A stretch of DNA of 64,000 bases. It comes from Caballeronia telluris. GTDB lineage: Bacteria; Pseudomonadota; Gammaproteobacteria; Burkholderiales; Burkholderiaceae. A model generated the notes under the pieces. That model saw only the letters and a program-made list of their open reading frames with translations. It had not been told where the DNA came from and did not search any database. The translations under genes were made by a program, and so were the position numbers. The stretch covers positions 92,728 through 156,727 of the forward strand of contig NZ_FCNZ02000016.1 in NCBI RefSeq assembly GCF_001544495.1, in the 5' to 3' direction. Below, one piece after another: positions 8,078 through 18,547 of the stretch; position 1 is the stretch's first letter, and every line of letters begins with the position of its first letter.

Positions 8078-10675
8078 TCAGGCGGCCGCCTGCGACGATT
8101 CGAGGAAGTCCTGCGCGAATCGCTGCAACACGCCTCCCGCCTCGTAGATCGACAGTTCTTCCGCGGTGTCGAGACGGCACGTGACGGGTACTTCCACGCG
8201 TTCGCCGTTTCGGCGATGGATCACGAGCGTGAGGTCCGCGCGCGGCTTGCGCTCGCCGGTCACATCGAAGGTTTCCGTGCCGTCGATACCGAGCGTCAGG
8301 CGGTTCACGCCCGGCTTGAACTCCAGCGGCAGCACGCCCATGCCGACGAGATTGGTGCGGTGAATTCGCTCGAACCCTTCGGCGACGATCGCCTCGGCGC
8401 CCGCGAGACGCACGCCCTTGGCCGCCCAGTCGCGCGACGAACCCTGACCGTAGTCCGCGCCCGCGATGACGATCAGCGGCTGCTTGCGCTCCATGTACGT
8501 TTCGATGGCTTCCCACATGCGCGTAACCTTGCCCTCGGGCTCGATGCGCGCAAGCGATCCCGCCTTGACCTTGCCGTTCTCGCGCACCATTTCGTTCAGC
8601 AGCGTCGGATTGGCGAAGGTGGCGCGCTGGGCGGTCAGATGGTCGCCCCGGTGAGTCGCGTACGAGTTGAAGTCTTCTTCCGGCAGGCCCATCTTCGTCA
8701 GGTACTCGCCGGCGGCGCTGTCGGCGAGAATCGCGTTCGACGGCGACAGGTGGTCGGTCGTGATGTTGTCGCCCAACACGGCGAGCGGGCGCATGCCCTT
8801 GAGCGTGCGCTCGCCGGCGAGCGCGCCTTCCCAGTACGGCGGACGGCGGATGTAGGTGCTCTGCGCTCGCCAGTCGTACAGCGGCTTCGCTTTCTCGCCC
8901 GTGTCGACCGACACCGCGAACATCGGCTCGTAGACCTTGCGGAACTGCTCGGGCTTCACGGCTGCGGCGACCGTCGCGTCGATTTCTTCGTCGGACGGCC
9001 AGATGTCCTTGAGCATCACCGGGTTGCCTTGCGCATCGGTGCCGAGGACATCCTTTTCGATGTCGAAGCGGATCGTGCCTGCGATCGCATAAGCGACCAC
9101 GAGCGGCGGCGATGCGAGGAACGCCTGCTTCGCATACGGATGGATGCGGCCGTCGAAATTGCGGTTACCGGACAGCACGGCGGTGGCGTACAGATCGCGC
9201 TCGACGATCTCCTTCTGGATCGCGGGATCGAGCGCACCCGACATGCCGTTGCACGACGTGCACGCATACGCGACGACGCCGAAGCCCAGTTGTTCCAGTT
9301 CCGGCAGCAGCCCGGCTTCCTCCAGATACAGCGTCACGGCCTTCGAACCGGGCGCGAGCGAGGTCTTCGCCCACGGCTTGCGGAAGAGACCGAGCCGGTT
9401 CGCGTTGCGGGCCAGCAGTCCGGCGGCGATCATGTTGCGCGGGTTGTTGGTGTTCGTGCAGCTCGTGATCGCGGCGATGATGACGGCGCCGTCGGGCATC
9501 AGCCCCGGCTCGTTTTCGACCTTGCCGCTGATGCCGCGCGCGGCCAGTTCAGACACGGGCAACCGGCGATGCGGATTGGACGGACCCGCGAGCGTGCGAA
9601 CCACGGTCGAGAGGTCGAACGTCAGTACGCGCTCGTATTCGGCGTTCACGAGGCTGTCGCCCCAAAGGCCGGTTTGCTTCGCGTACGTTTCCACGAGCTT
9701 CACCAGTTCGTCGTCGCGGCCCGTGAGCTTGAGATACGTGATGGTCTGCTCGTCGATGTAGAACATCGCGGCGGTCGCGCCGAACTCGGGCGCCATGTTG
9801 GCGATGGTCGCGCGGTCGCCGAGCGTGAGGTTCGCGGTGCCCGCGCCGAAGAACTCCAGATACGCGCCGACCACTTTTTCCTTGCGCAGGAATTCGGTGA
9901 GCGACAGCACGACGTCGGTCGCGGTGATGCCCGGGCCCGGCTTGCCGCTCAGTTCCACGCCGACGATATCCGGCAAGCGCATGTAGGAAGCACGTCCGAG
10001 CATCACGCTCTCGGCTTCCAGCCCGCCCACGCCGATCGCGATCACGCCGAGCGCATCGACCATCGGCGTGTGCGAGTCGGTGCCGACGAGCGTGTCCGGA
10101 AAGGCCACGCCGTCCGTCACCTGCACGACCGGGCTCATGCGTTCGAGATTGATCTGATGCAGGATGCCGTTGCCCGGCGGAATCACGTCGACGTTCCGGA
10201 ACGCCTTCTTCGTCCAGTCGATGAAGTGAAAGCGGTCTTCATTACGACGGTCCTCGATGGCGCGGTTCTTCTCGAACGCGTCCGGATCGAAGCCGCCGCA
10301 CTCGACGGCGAGCGAGTGATCGACCACGAGCTGCGTCGGCACGACTGGGTTGACGAGCGCGGGGTCGCCGCCTTGCGAAGCGATGGCATCGCGTAGCCCG
10401 GCGAGATCGACGAGCGCGGTCTGCCCGAGAATGTCGTGGCACACGACGCGCGCCGGAAACCACGGGAAGTCGAGATCGCGCTTGCGCTCGATGAGCTGCC
10501 TGAGCGACGCGGCAAGCGTGGCCGGCGGGCAGCGTCGCACGAGATTCTCGGCGAGCACGCGCGACGTGTACGGCAGCGTGTCGTACGCGCCGGGCTGGAG
10601 GGAATCGACGGCGGCGCGCGCGTCGAAGAAGTCCAGCTTCGTGCCGGGCAGGGGTTTGCGGTTTGCAGTATTCAT
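8078..10675 (-). CDS. acnD: Fe-S-dependent 2-methylisocitrate dehydratase AcnD
   Basis: This is an 865-residue aconitase-family enzyme that dehydrates 2-methylcitrate to 2-methylaconitate in propionate breakdown. The three iron-sulfur cysteines are visible as ITSCTNTNNP and, further on, ACTSCNG. The swivel domain in the last 200 residues holds GDNITTDHLSP and GADYGQGSSRDWAAKG. The start MNTANRKPLPGTKLDFFDAR and the length match AcnD rather than AcnA or AcnB. Position between prpC and prpF confirms it: AcnD makes an isomer that needs PrpF, so the two genes occur together and replace prpD. The ribosome site before ATG 10675 is weak. Confidence 0.94.
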   Translation of the reverse strand: MNTANRKPLPGTKLDFFDARAAVDSLQPGAYDTLPYTSRVLAENLVRRCPPATLAASLRQLIERKRDLDFPWFPARVVCHDILGQTALVDLAGLRDAIASQGGDPALVNPVVPTQLVVDHSLAVECGGFDPDAFEKNRAIEDRRNEDRFHFIDWTKKAFRNVDVIPPGNGILHQINLERMSPVVQVTDGVAFPDTLVGTDSHTPMVDALGVIAIGVGGLEAESVMLGRASYMRLPDIVGVELSGKPGPGITATDVVLSLTEFLRKEKVVGAYLEFFGAGTANLTLGDRATIANMAPEFGATAAMFYIDEQTITYLKLTGRDDELVKLVETYAKQTGLWGDSLVNAEYERVLTFDLSTVVRTLAGPSNPHRRLPVSELAARGISGKVENEPGLMPDGAVIIAAITSCTNTNNPRNMIAAGLLARNANRLGLFRKPWAKTSLAPGSKAVTLYLEEAGLLPELEQLGFGVVAYACTSCNGMSGALDPAIQKEIVERDLYATAVLSGNRNFDGRIHPYAKQAFLASPPLVVAYAIAGTIRFDIEKDVLGTDAQGNPVMLKDIWPSDEEIDATVAAAVKPEQFRKVYEPMFAVSVDTGEKAKPLYDWRAQSTYIRRPPYWEGALAGERTLKGMRPLAVLGDNITTDHLSPSNAILADSAAGEYLTKMGLPEEDFNSYATHRGDHLTAQRATFANPTLLNEMVRENGKVKAGSLARIEPEGKVTRMWEAIETYMERKQPLIVIAGADYGQGSSRDWAAKGVRLAGAEAIVAEGFERIHRTNLVGMGVLPLEFKPGVNRLTLGIDGTETFDVTGERKPRADLTLVIHRRNGERVEVPVTCRLDTAEELSIYEAGGVLQRFAQDFLESSQAAA

Positions 10676-10744
10676 ACCGTGGGGGAGTAATAGTAGTCAT
10701 CGGGGATCGTTGCCGGCGTCCGGATCAATTATCCCCTTTCCCGG

Positions 10745-11911
10745 TCAGCGCTTGGCTAACGGCACGAAGGGCAGGTCTTCGGGACCGGTGTAGTTCGCGC
10801 TCGGGCGAATGATCTTGTTGTCGATGCGTTGCTCGATGATGTGCGCCGCCCAACCCGACGTGCGCGAGATCACGAAGAGCGGCGTGAACATCGCGGTCGG
10901 CACGCCCATCATGTGATACGACACCGCGCTGAACCAGTCGAGGTTCGGGAACATCTTCTTGGCTTCCCACATGACCGACTCCAGCCGCTCGGCGATCTCG
11001 AACATCTTCATGTTCGACGCTTCCTGCGACAGCTTCTTCGCAACATCCTTGATCACGACGTTGCGCGGGTCGGAGATCGTGTACACCGGATGACCGAAGC
11101 CGATCACGACTTCCTTGTTCTCGACGCGCCGCTTGATGTCCGCTTCGGCTTCGTCGGCGGTCTGATAGCGCGATTGAATGTCGAACGCGGCCTCGTTCGC
11201 GCCGCCGTGTTTCGGCCCGCGCAGCGCGCCGATCGCACCGGTGATGGCGGAATAGATGTCGGAACCCGTGCCCGCGATCACGCGGCCGGTGAACGTCGAT
11301 GCGTTGAATTCGTGCTCGGCGTAAAGGTTGAGCGAAACGTGCATCGCGTCGACCCACGACTTCGACGGCGCCACGCCATGCAGCAGATGCAGGAAATGTC
11401 CGCCGATGGAATCGTCGTCGGTTTCGACTTCGATGCGACGGCCGTTGTGCGAAAAGTGATACCAGTAGAGCAGCATCGAACCGAGCGAAGCCATCAGGCG
11501 ATCGGCGATATCCTTTGCGCCCGCGATGTTGTGATCGTCCTTCTCGGGCAATACGGTGCCGAGCACCGACACGCCGGTGCGCATCACGTCCATCGGATGC
11601 GCGGAGGCCGGGATCGCTTCGAGCGCGAGCCTGAGATTGGCCGGCAGGCCGCGCAACGACTTGAGCTTGGTCTTGTAGGCGGTGAGTTCGGCCTGCGTCG
11701 GCAGCTTTTCGTGCACGAGCAGATACGCGATTTCCTCGAACTCGCACGCGCGCGCGAGTTCGAGAATGTCATAGCCGCGATAGTGCAGGTCGTTGCCGGT
11801 GCGGCCGACCGTGCACAGCGCGGTGTTGCCCGCGGTCACGCCCGAGAGGGCAACCGATTTCTTCGGTTTGAACGTGCCGGCGGCGGTCGTCTTGTTGTCT
11901 GCTTCGCTCAT
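10745..11911 (-). CDS. prpC: 2-methylcitrate synthase
   Basis: This is a 388-residue synthase joining propionyl-CoA and oxaloacetate to 2-methylcitrate. Blocks include KKSVALSGVTAGNTALCTVG at the start, LRGPKHGGANEAA with an active-site His, and GFGHPVYTISDPRN with the second His and catalytic region of citrate synthases. Length and N-terminus are those of PrpC rather than housekeeping GltA, which is longer. The start at 11911 (MSEADNK) is preferred; GGAG lies twelve bases upstream, while an ATG four codons earlier would sit directly on that site. It follows prpB by 25 bases and precedes acnD by 69. Confidence 0.93.
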   Translation of the reverse strand: MSEADNKTTAAGTFKPKKSVALSGVTAGNTALCTVGRTGNDLHYRGYDILELARACEFEEIAYLLVHEKLPTQAELTAYKTKLKSLRGLPANLRLALEAIPASAHPMDVMRTGVSVLGTVLPEKDDHNIAGAKDIADRLMASLGSMLLYWYHFSHNGRRIEVETDDDSIGGHFLHLLHGVAPSKSWVDAMHVSLNLYAEHEFNASTFTGRVIAGTGSDIYSAITGAIGALRGPKHGGANEAAFDIQSRYQTADEAEADIKRRVENKEVVIGFGHPVYTISDPRNVVIKDVAKKLSQEASNMKMFEIAERLESVMWEAKKMFPNLDWFSAVSYHMMGVPTAMFTPLFVISRTSGWAAHIIEQRIDNKIIRPSANYTGPEDLPFVPLAKR

Positions 11912-11936
11912 GGTGTAGGTCATCTCCGTGCAAAAG

Positions 11937-12833
11937 TTATTTCTTGGTGGCAAACAGCGCGTCGAGCTTGTCTTCGTACGCGTGATAGCCGAGGTACTTG
12001 TACAGGTCGGCGCGGGTCTGCATCGTCGGGACGGCGGCCTTTTGCGTGCCGTCGCGCATCGTCGTTTCGTAGAAGTTCAGCGCCGCCGCGTTCATCGCGC
12101 GATACGCGCCGCAGCAGTAGAGCGCGATGTCGACATTGGCTTCGCGCAACTCGCTCGTCGTGAAGAACGGCGTCGAGCCGAATTCGGTCAGGTTCGCGAG
12201 GATCGGCACCTTGACCGCGGCCTTGAAGCGGCGATAGTCGTCGAGCGACTGCATCGCTTCGGGGAAGATCATGTCCGCGCCGGCTTCGACGTAGGCGACC
12301 GCGCGCTCGATCGCGGAATCGAGGCCTTCGGACGCCGTCGCATCGGTACGCGCCATGATGACGAACTGGTCGTCCGTGCGCGCATCGACGGCGGCCTTCA
12401 CGCGATCGACCATCTCATCCATCGGCACGACTTCCTTGCCCGGCCGGTGACCGCAACGCTTCTGGCCGACCTGGTCTTCGAGATGCACGGCGGCCACGCC
12501 TGCCTTGATGAACGAACGCACCGTGCGCGCGATGTTGAATGCGCCGCCCCAGCCCGTGTCGATATCGACGAGCAGCGGCAGATCGGTCGCATCGGTGATG
12601 CGGCGCGCGTCGGTCAGTACGTCGTCCATCGTGCTGATGCCCAGATCGGGAATGCCGAGCGAGTTCGCCGCGACGCCGCCGCCCGACAGATAGATCGCCT
12701 TGAAGCCGACTGCTTCGGCCATTTTCGCGGCATACGCCGTGATCGCGCCGACGACTTGCAGCGGCTGTCCTTCCGACACGGCAGTGCGAAAGCGCGCGCC
12801 TGCGCTGGTGATGTTCTTGCGGGCTGAGTCCAA
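11937..12833 (-). CDS. prpB: 2-methylisocitrate lyase
   Basis: This is a 298-residue enzyme that splits 2-methylisocitrate into pyruvate and succinate, the last step of the methylcitrate cycle. It belongs to the isocitrate lyase/PEP mutase TIM barrel family: AIYLSGGGVAANSLGIPD, the metal-binding VDIDTGWGG, and the catalytic loop KRCGHRPGKE are all present. The start appears to be TTG at 12833, with CGGAG eight bases upstream. It is the first gene of the minus-strand prp operon, about 20 bases downstream of the predicted transcription start of the sigma-54 promoter. prpR diverges on the other side. Confidence 0.94.
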   Translation of the reverse strand: MDSARKNITSAGARFRTAVSEGQPLQVVGAITAYAAKMAEAVGFKAIYLSGGGVAANSLGIPDLGISTMDDVLTDARRITDATDLPLLVDIDTGWGGAFNIARTVRSFIKAGVAAVHLEDQVGQKRCGHRPGKEVVPMDEMVDRVKAAVDARTDDQFVIMARTDATASEGLDSAIERAVAYVEAGADMIFPEAMQSLDDYRRFKAAVKVPILANLTEFGSTPFFTTSELREANVDIALYCCGAYRAMNAAALNFYETTMRDGTQKAAVPTMQTRADLYKYLGYHAYEDKLDALFATKK

Positions 12834-12863
12834 TTGGTGTCTCCGGTAAAGATGGCTCTTCCA

Positions 12864-12879
12864 TGCAAGAGGCGGGCCA
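12864..12879 (-). promoter_or_regulatory. Sigma-54 (-24/-12) promoter of the prpBC-acnD-prpF operon
   Basis: Read on the minus strand the 16 bases are TGGCCCGCCTCTTGCA. They match the RpoN consensus TGGCACG-N4-TTGCA, with one substitution in the -24 box and with the invariant GG and GC at the right spacing. Transcription should start near 12852, about 20 bases before the prpB start codon. The adjacent PrpR has an intact GAFTGA loop, which is needed to activate sigma-54 polymerase, so the pair is coherent. Confidence 0.8.
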
Positions 12880-12895
12880 GGGCGCTTATAAGCCT

Positions 12896-12910
12896 TAAAT
12901 CATTGATTTA
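12896..12910. promoter_or_regulatory. Perfect 15-bp palindrome between prpB and prpR
   Basis: TAAATCA-T-TGATTTA is a perfect palindrome in an AT-rich stretch, about -44 to -58 relative to the inferred prpB start. It is closer than a usual sigma-54 enhancer, so it could be an accessory site, an autoregulatory PrpR site, or an architectural (IHF-like) site. No direct evidence. Confidence 0.4.
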
Positions 12911-12943
12911 TAACGAAATTAAATATCTCAATTTCCACCGAAT

Positions 12944-12981
12944 CGTTTCCTTAATGAAATCGCGAATTCAGATTGGAAACG
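12944..12981. promoter_or_regulatory. Candidate PrpR upstream activating sequence
   Basis: CGTTTCC (12944-12950) and GGAAACG (12975-12981) form a perfect 7-bp inverted repeat with a 24-base spacer. The TTTC-CTTAAT-GAAA dyad at 12946-12959 lies in the same stretch. The region is about 90-130 bases upstream of the inferred prpB transcription start, the normal distance for a sigma-54 enhancer, and just ahead of prpR. The assignment to PrpR is inferred from position. Confidence 0.45.
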
Positions 12982-13028
12982 GGAGCGCATAATGACGCTC
13001 TGAAATTTCCCGAGCAACCCCGGCAATC

Positions 13029-14984
<1,956 letters not shown>

Positions 14985-15128
14985 CGGTGGGGGTGGTATT
15001 TCGGCCTTCCGCTAAAGATATCCCTCGCCCCGTCGTAAATAAGCTGTCCGTCATCCGTCCGGGCCACGCAGCAGACGCGCATCGCCGCCGCTGTCGTGCA
15101 ATATGCGGTGCGAAAGTGCAGGATCAAC

Positions 15129-16823
15129 ATGTTCTCGACGATAAAGGGCCGCCTGGCGCTGGCCATGGCGTTTCTTAGTGCGCTTCTGATCGCGATCGGC
15201 GCGCTCGGAATTTTCGGCATGAACCGGGCGAACACGACGTCGCGCGATCTGTTTACCAACGAGATGCCGAGCGCGGTGTCGGTGGGCAACGCCGAGATGT
15301 TCATGGCGCGCGAACGACTGAGTTTCGACCGCGCCGCGCTCAATGCCGGCACGCCGGCTGCCGAGGACGCGATCGGCCGCGGCGCGCTCATGCGCAAGAC
15401 CTCCGACGAAGCGTGGACGAGCTACATGTCGCTGCCGCAAAAGGATCAGGAGAAGCCATTGGCCGAAACGTTCAACAAGGAACGTCTCGCGCTGCAAAAG
15501 CTGCTGGACTCGGGCTACGCCGACGTTCGATCGAACGATCACGACAGGGTCATCAAGTCCGCGGACGACATGCAGGTCGCGTTCAACGTGTTCGCGAAGG
15601 CCGGCGTCGAGTTGCGCAAGTTCCAGTTCGAAGCGGCCAAGGCGGCATACGAAGAAGGGCAGGCGAAGTTCGAACGTTCGCGCGCGATCAGCATCGCCGC
15701 GATCCTGCTCGGTGTCGCCGCCGCGGGTTATTCGTGGTTCTCGTTGCGACGGAAGATTGCAAGACCGCTCGACGCAGCCCTCGCGCAGTTCGACGCCATC
15801 GCGGCCGGCGACCTGCGTCGCGAAGTCGCGGCCAAGTCGAACGACGAAATGGGTCAGTTGTTGCGCGGTCTCGCGAAGATGCAGGCTGCGCTGATCGAAA
15901 CCGTCCGCACGGTGCGCTCGGGCAGCGAATCCATCGCCTCGGCGACGAAGCAGATCGCGGCGGGCAACATCGATTTGTCGTCGCGCACGGAAGAGCAGGC
16001 TTCGGCGTTGCAGGAAACGGCATCGAGCATGGAGCAGCTCACCGGCACGGTCAAACAGAACGCCGACAACGCCCGCCAGGCGAGCGCGCTTGCTGCGAAC
16101 GCATCCGAGATCGCCAACAAGGGCAGCGCGGTCGTGGGCCAGGTGGTCGGCACGATGAGCGAGATCAACCAGAGCTCGGCGAAGATCGCGGACATCATCA
16201 CGATCATCGAAGGCATTGCGTTCCAGACCAACATTCTTGCGTTGAACGCGGCCGTGGAAGCGGCGCGCGCCGGGGAAGAAGGGCGCGGCTTCGCGGTCGT
16301 GGCAGGCGAAGTGCGCACGCTCGCGCAACGCTCGTCGGCGGCGGCGAAGGAAATCAAGGAACTGATCGACACGTCGGTGTCGCGCGTGCAGTCGGGCACG
16401 ACGCTCGTCGACGAAGCAGGCCGCACGATGAACGAGATCATCGGCGCGGTGCAGCGCGTGACGGACATCATGGGCGAAATCGCGGCGGCATCGGAAGAGC
16501 AGAGCAGCGGCATCGACCAGGTGGCGCGCGCCGTCACGCAGATGGACGAAGTGACGCAGCAGAACGCGGCGCTCGTCGAGGAAGCGGCTGCGGCGGCCCA
16601 ATCGCTGGAAGATCAGGCGGGCAGTCTGCGAACGGCGGTTGCGACGTTTCAGTTGAACGACGACGAGCCGGCACTTCGCTCGACTCCCTTGGCAACGCCG
16701 AAGACGAAGGCACGCGGCCCGGTCGCGAAACGCATGGAACCGGCCGCGAAGAAGGCGCCTGTGCGCCAGCCGGCCGATGCACCGAAGCTGGCCGCGACGG
16801 GCGGCGATTGGGAGACCTTCTGA
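15129..16823 (+). CDS. Methyl-accepting chemotaxis protein with C-terminal CheR-tether motif
   Basis: This is a 564-residue chemoreceptor. TM1 is at residues 8-30, and a periplasmic four-helix bundle of about 155 residues follows (Tar-like ligand domain). TM2 is at 186-206, then HAMP to about 260 and a cytoplasmic signalling hairpin whose tip reads IIEGIAFQTNILALNAAVEA. The last 80 residues are a flexible Ala/Lys/Pro linker ending in D-W-E-T-F, equivalent to the NWETF pentapeptide that tethers CheR in enteric receptors. ATG 15129 follows AGGA by five bases; an in-frame start 33 bases earlier is less likely. The attractant is unknown. The gene stands alone just after prpR. Confidence 0.92.
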   Translation: MFSTIKGRLALAMAFLSALLIAIGALGIFGMNRANTTSRDLFTNEMPSAVSVGNAEMFMARERLSFDRAALNAGTPAAEDAIGRGALMRKTSDEAWTSYMSLPQKDQEKPLAETFNKERLALQKLLDSGYADVRSNDHDRVIKSADDMQVAFNVFAKAGVELRKFQFEAAKAAYEEGQAKFERSRAISIAAILLGVAAAGYSWFSLRRKIARPLDAALAQFDAIAAGDLRREVAAKSNDEMGQLLRGLAKMQAALIETVRTVRSGSESIASATKQIAAGNIDLSSRTEEQASALQETASSMEQLTGTVKQNADNARQASALAANASEIANKGSAVVGQVVGTMSEINQSSAKIADIITIIEGIAFQTNILALNAAVEAARAGEEGRGFAVVAGEVRTLAQRSSAAAKEIKELIDTSVSRVQSGTTLVDEAGRTMNEIIGAVQRVTDIMGEIAAASEEQSSGIDQVARAVTQMDEVTQQNAALVEEAAAAAQSLEDQAGSLRTAVATFQLNDDEPALRSTPLATPKTKARGPVAKRMEPAAKKAPVRQPADAPKLAATGGDWETF

Positions 16824-16884
16824 ACAGGCCGTGCCGCAGCGGAGTCGCGACACGCCAGGCGCCGATGCACGGCACGATCCGGAC

Positions 16885-17679
16885 TCAGGACTTGGTGCCC
16901 GACTGCTGCTCCCGGAACGCCTTCTCGCCAGCGTCCGATACCTCGACCCACTTCTTGTCGGGCGGCGCATCCGCGACATAGCTGTCGTGCCAGTTCCACC
17001 ACTTGTAGGCCGGCGTCTGGGGATAGCCCTCGGGCGAATCTTCCCAGACTTCCTGTCGGCCGAGCGGCGTGATGTCGAGGTAGTTCCAGGTGCCACCCAT
17101 CTGTTCGTCGCCGCGATTGTTCACGAAGTACGTGCGGAACACGCGGTCGCCGTCACGGTAGAACACGTTCGTGCCGTGCCACTCGTCCACGCCGAAGTCT
17201 TTGTCGAAGCCGTCCGTGACGGTGAACCACGGCATCTCCCAGCCCATGCGCGCCTTCAGCCGCGCGATGTCCGCCCGAGGCGCGCGCGAGACGAAGACGA
17301 GCGTCGTGTCGCGGGCATCGAGGTGGGCGACGTGAGCGACCTGGTCGGCCACCATCGAGCAGCCTCGGCACGCGTGATCCGGCCAGCCGAACACGCCCGG
17401 CTCGAAGAACGCGCGGTAGACGATCAACTGTCGACGGCCGTCGAACAGGTCTAGCAGGGTGAGCTTGCCCGCCGGTCCGTCGAAGGAATAGGTCGTGTCG
17501 ACCGCCATCCACGGCATGCGCCGGCGCTCGGCGGCGAGCGCGTCGCGGGCGCGGAAGTGGGCCTTCTCCTTCACGAGCAACTGCTCGTGCGCCGCCTCCC
17601 ACTCCTTCTGCGATACGACTGGTGGCGTCTTCATGGCGGGCTGTCCATCCGTTTGTCCCTTCATGGCTGATTCAGTCAT
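16885..17679 (-). CDS. DUF899 family (thioredoxin-like) protein
   Basis: This is a 264-residue cytoplasmic protein of the DUF899 family. It has a thioredoxin-like fold, shown by YSFDGPAGKLTLLDLFDGRRQL and the CRGC motif within WPDHACRGCSMVADQ, where a redox site would lie. The C-terminal WNYLDITPLGRQEVWEDSPEGYPQ stretch is also typical. Some members have been described as dithiol-disulfide isomerase-like, but the biochemical role is not established. The start MTESAMKG at 17679 has AGGAG thirteen bases upstream. It is convergent with the chemoreceptor gene; 61 bases separate the stops. Confidence 0.8.
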   Translation of the reverse strand: MTESAMKGQTDGQPAMKTPPVVSQKEWEAAHEQLLVKEKAHFRARDALAAERRRMPWMAVDTTYSFDGPAGKLTLLDLFDGRRQLIVYRAFFEPGVFGWPDHACRGCSMVADQVAHVAHLDARDTTLVFVSRAPRADIARLKARMGWEMPWFTVTDGFDKDFGVDEWHGTNVFYRDGDRVFRTYFVNNRGDEQMGGTWNYLDITPLGRQEVWEDSPEGYPQTPAYKWWNWHDSYVADAPPDKKWVEVSDAGEKAFREQQSGTKS

Positions 17680-17933
17680 GGCTTTCGCGTTTCTCCTGAT
17701 TGGGGCGATTCGCTTGCCTCGTTGATGAAGCGCTGCTCATCGCTCGGGGTGGGCCTTGAGACAGTTTCGCACCGCACCTCGCTTGCCGGGAGTAACAAGT
17801 GTGGCGGGTTTCCAATGGAGTCGTTGACTACAGCCGCGTCGCTCGCTCGTGCGCGGCGTCGCTCCATGGCGGATGAATCCGTGATCTTGGCGCCTGCATA
17901 CCCTAAAGCTTCAGCCGGATTGCCCGATAAGAC

Positions 17934-18410
17934 ATGAAACAACGATCGGAAATCGCTATGCGACGCGGAACAATCGGCATTCTGTGTGTCTCGGCGGCAA
18001 TTGGCCTTGGGACAGCGGTCGCGCCGCCCATCATCAATGACCGCGACTGCCAGGCGCGGCTCACAACGTGGACGAGCGAGCACGACGCGGGTCGCGAGCA
18101 GCTCGACCGGCGGTCCGTCGGCACACCAACGCCGTTCATGCAAGGATCGCACGACGCGCCGCAGTGGAAGCCCGTTTGCCGCAGAAGCGAGGACGCGTTC
18201 AACTTCGGGATGCTTGGGCTTTCCCTGTTCTTGACGTTATTTACCGGAAGCTACGCCTGCTGGCTCCTGAGTCGAGTCTGCTCGATGACGATGCGGCGGC
18301 TGACAGGTCGCTCGACGCGAGTCGAAGTGCAGGACGATCGTGCTTTGATCGTATGGAGCGTGCGCGATGCCAACATGCTTCGGATAGACGGCGCGCGCTA
18401 TCGCCGCTGA
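17934..18410 (+). CDS. Hypothetical protein with two membrane segments
   Basis: This is an open frame of 158 residues, not recognised. Residues 9-32 form a hydrophobic N-terminal segment that could be a signal anchor. About 70 polar residues follow, with Cys at 39 and near 100, and then a second hydrophobic stretch near 112-138 (MLGLSLFLTLFTGSYACWLLSRVC). Topology would be N-in, periplasmic loop, C-in. Starts at 17934 (MKQRSEIAM) or 17958 are both possible; no strong ribosome site is visible. It stands between the DUF899 gene and an AAHS transporter. Codon use is acceptable but not decisive, so it may be spurious. Confidence 0.45.
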   Translation: MKQRSEIAMRRGTIGILCVSAAIGLGTAVAPPIINDRDCQARLTTWTSEHDAGREQLDRRSVGTPTPFMQGSHDAPQWKPVCRRSEDAFNFGMLGLSLFLTLFTGSYACWLLSRVCSMTMRRLTGRSTRVEVQDDRALIVWSVRDANMLRIDGARYRR

Positions 18411-18547
18411 AGCTTCCGCTTCCATGCCGCAAGGGTATGGAGCGAGACTCGATCGGTATTGGACGTCGTGTATTGGGTTCACCTATTCTGGCCCGGCAAT
18501 GAACTGCCAGACCAACCAGAACAGAGTGCCAATCGCACGGAGACACC

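Noticed and set aside
7000..12900. Very long plus-strand open frames (up to about 800 codons) running opposite prpF, acnD, prpC and prpB
   Set aside because: They are antisense shadows of high-GC genes: Arg/His-rich translations, no family match, no ribosome sites. The minus-strand frames give clear enzymes.
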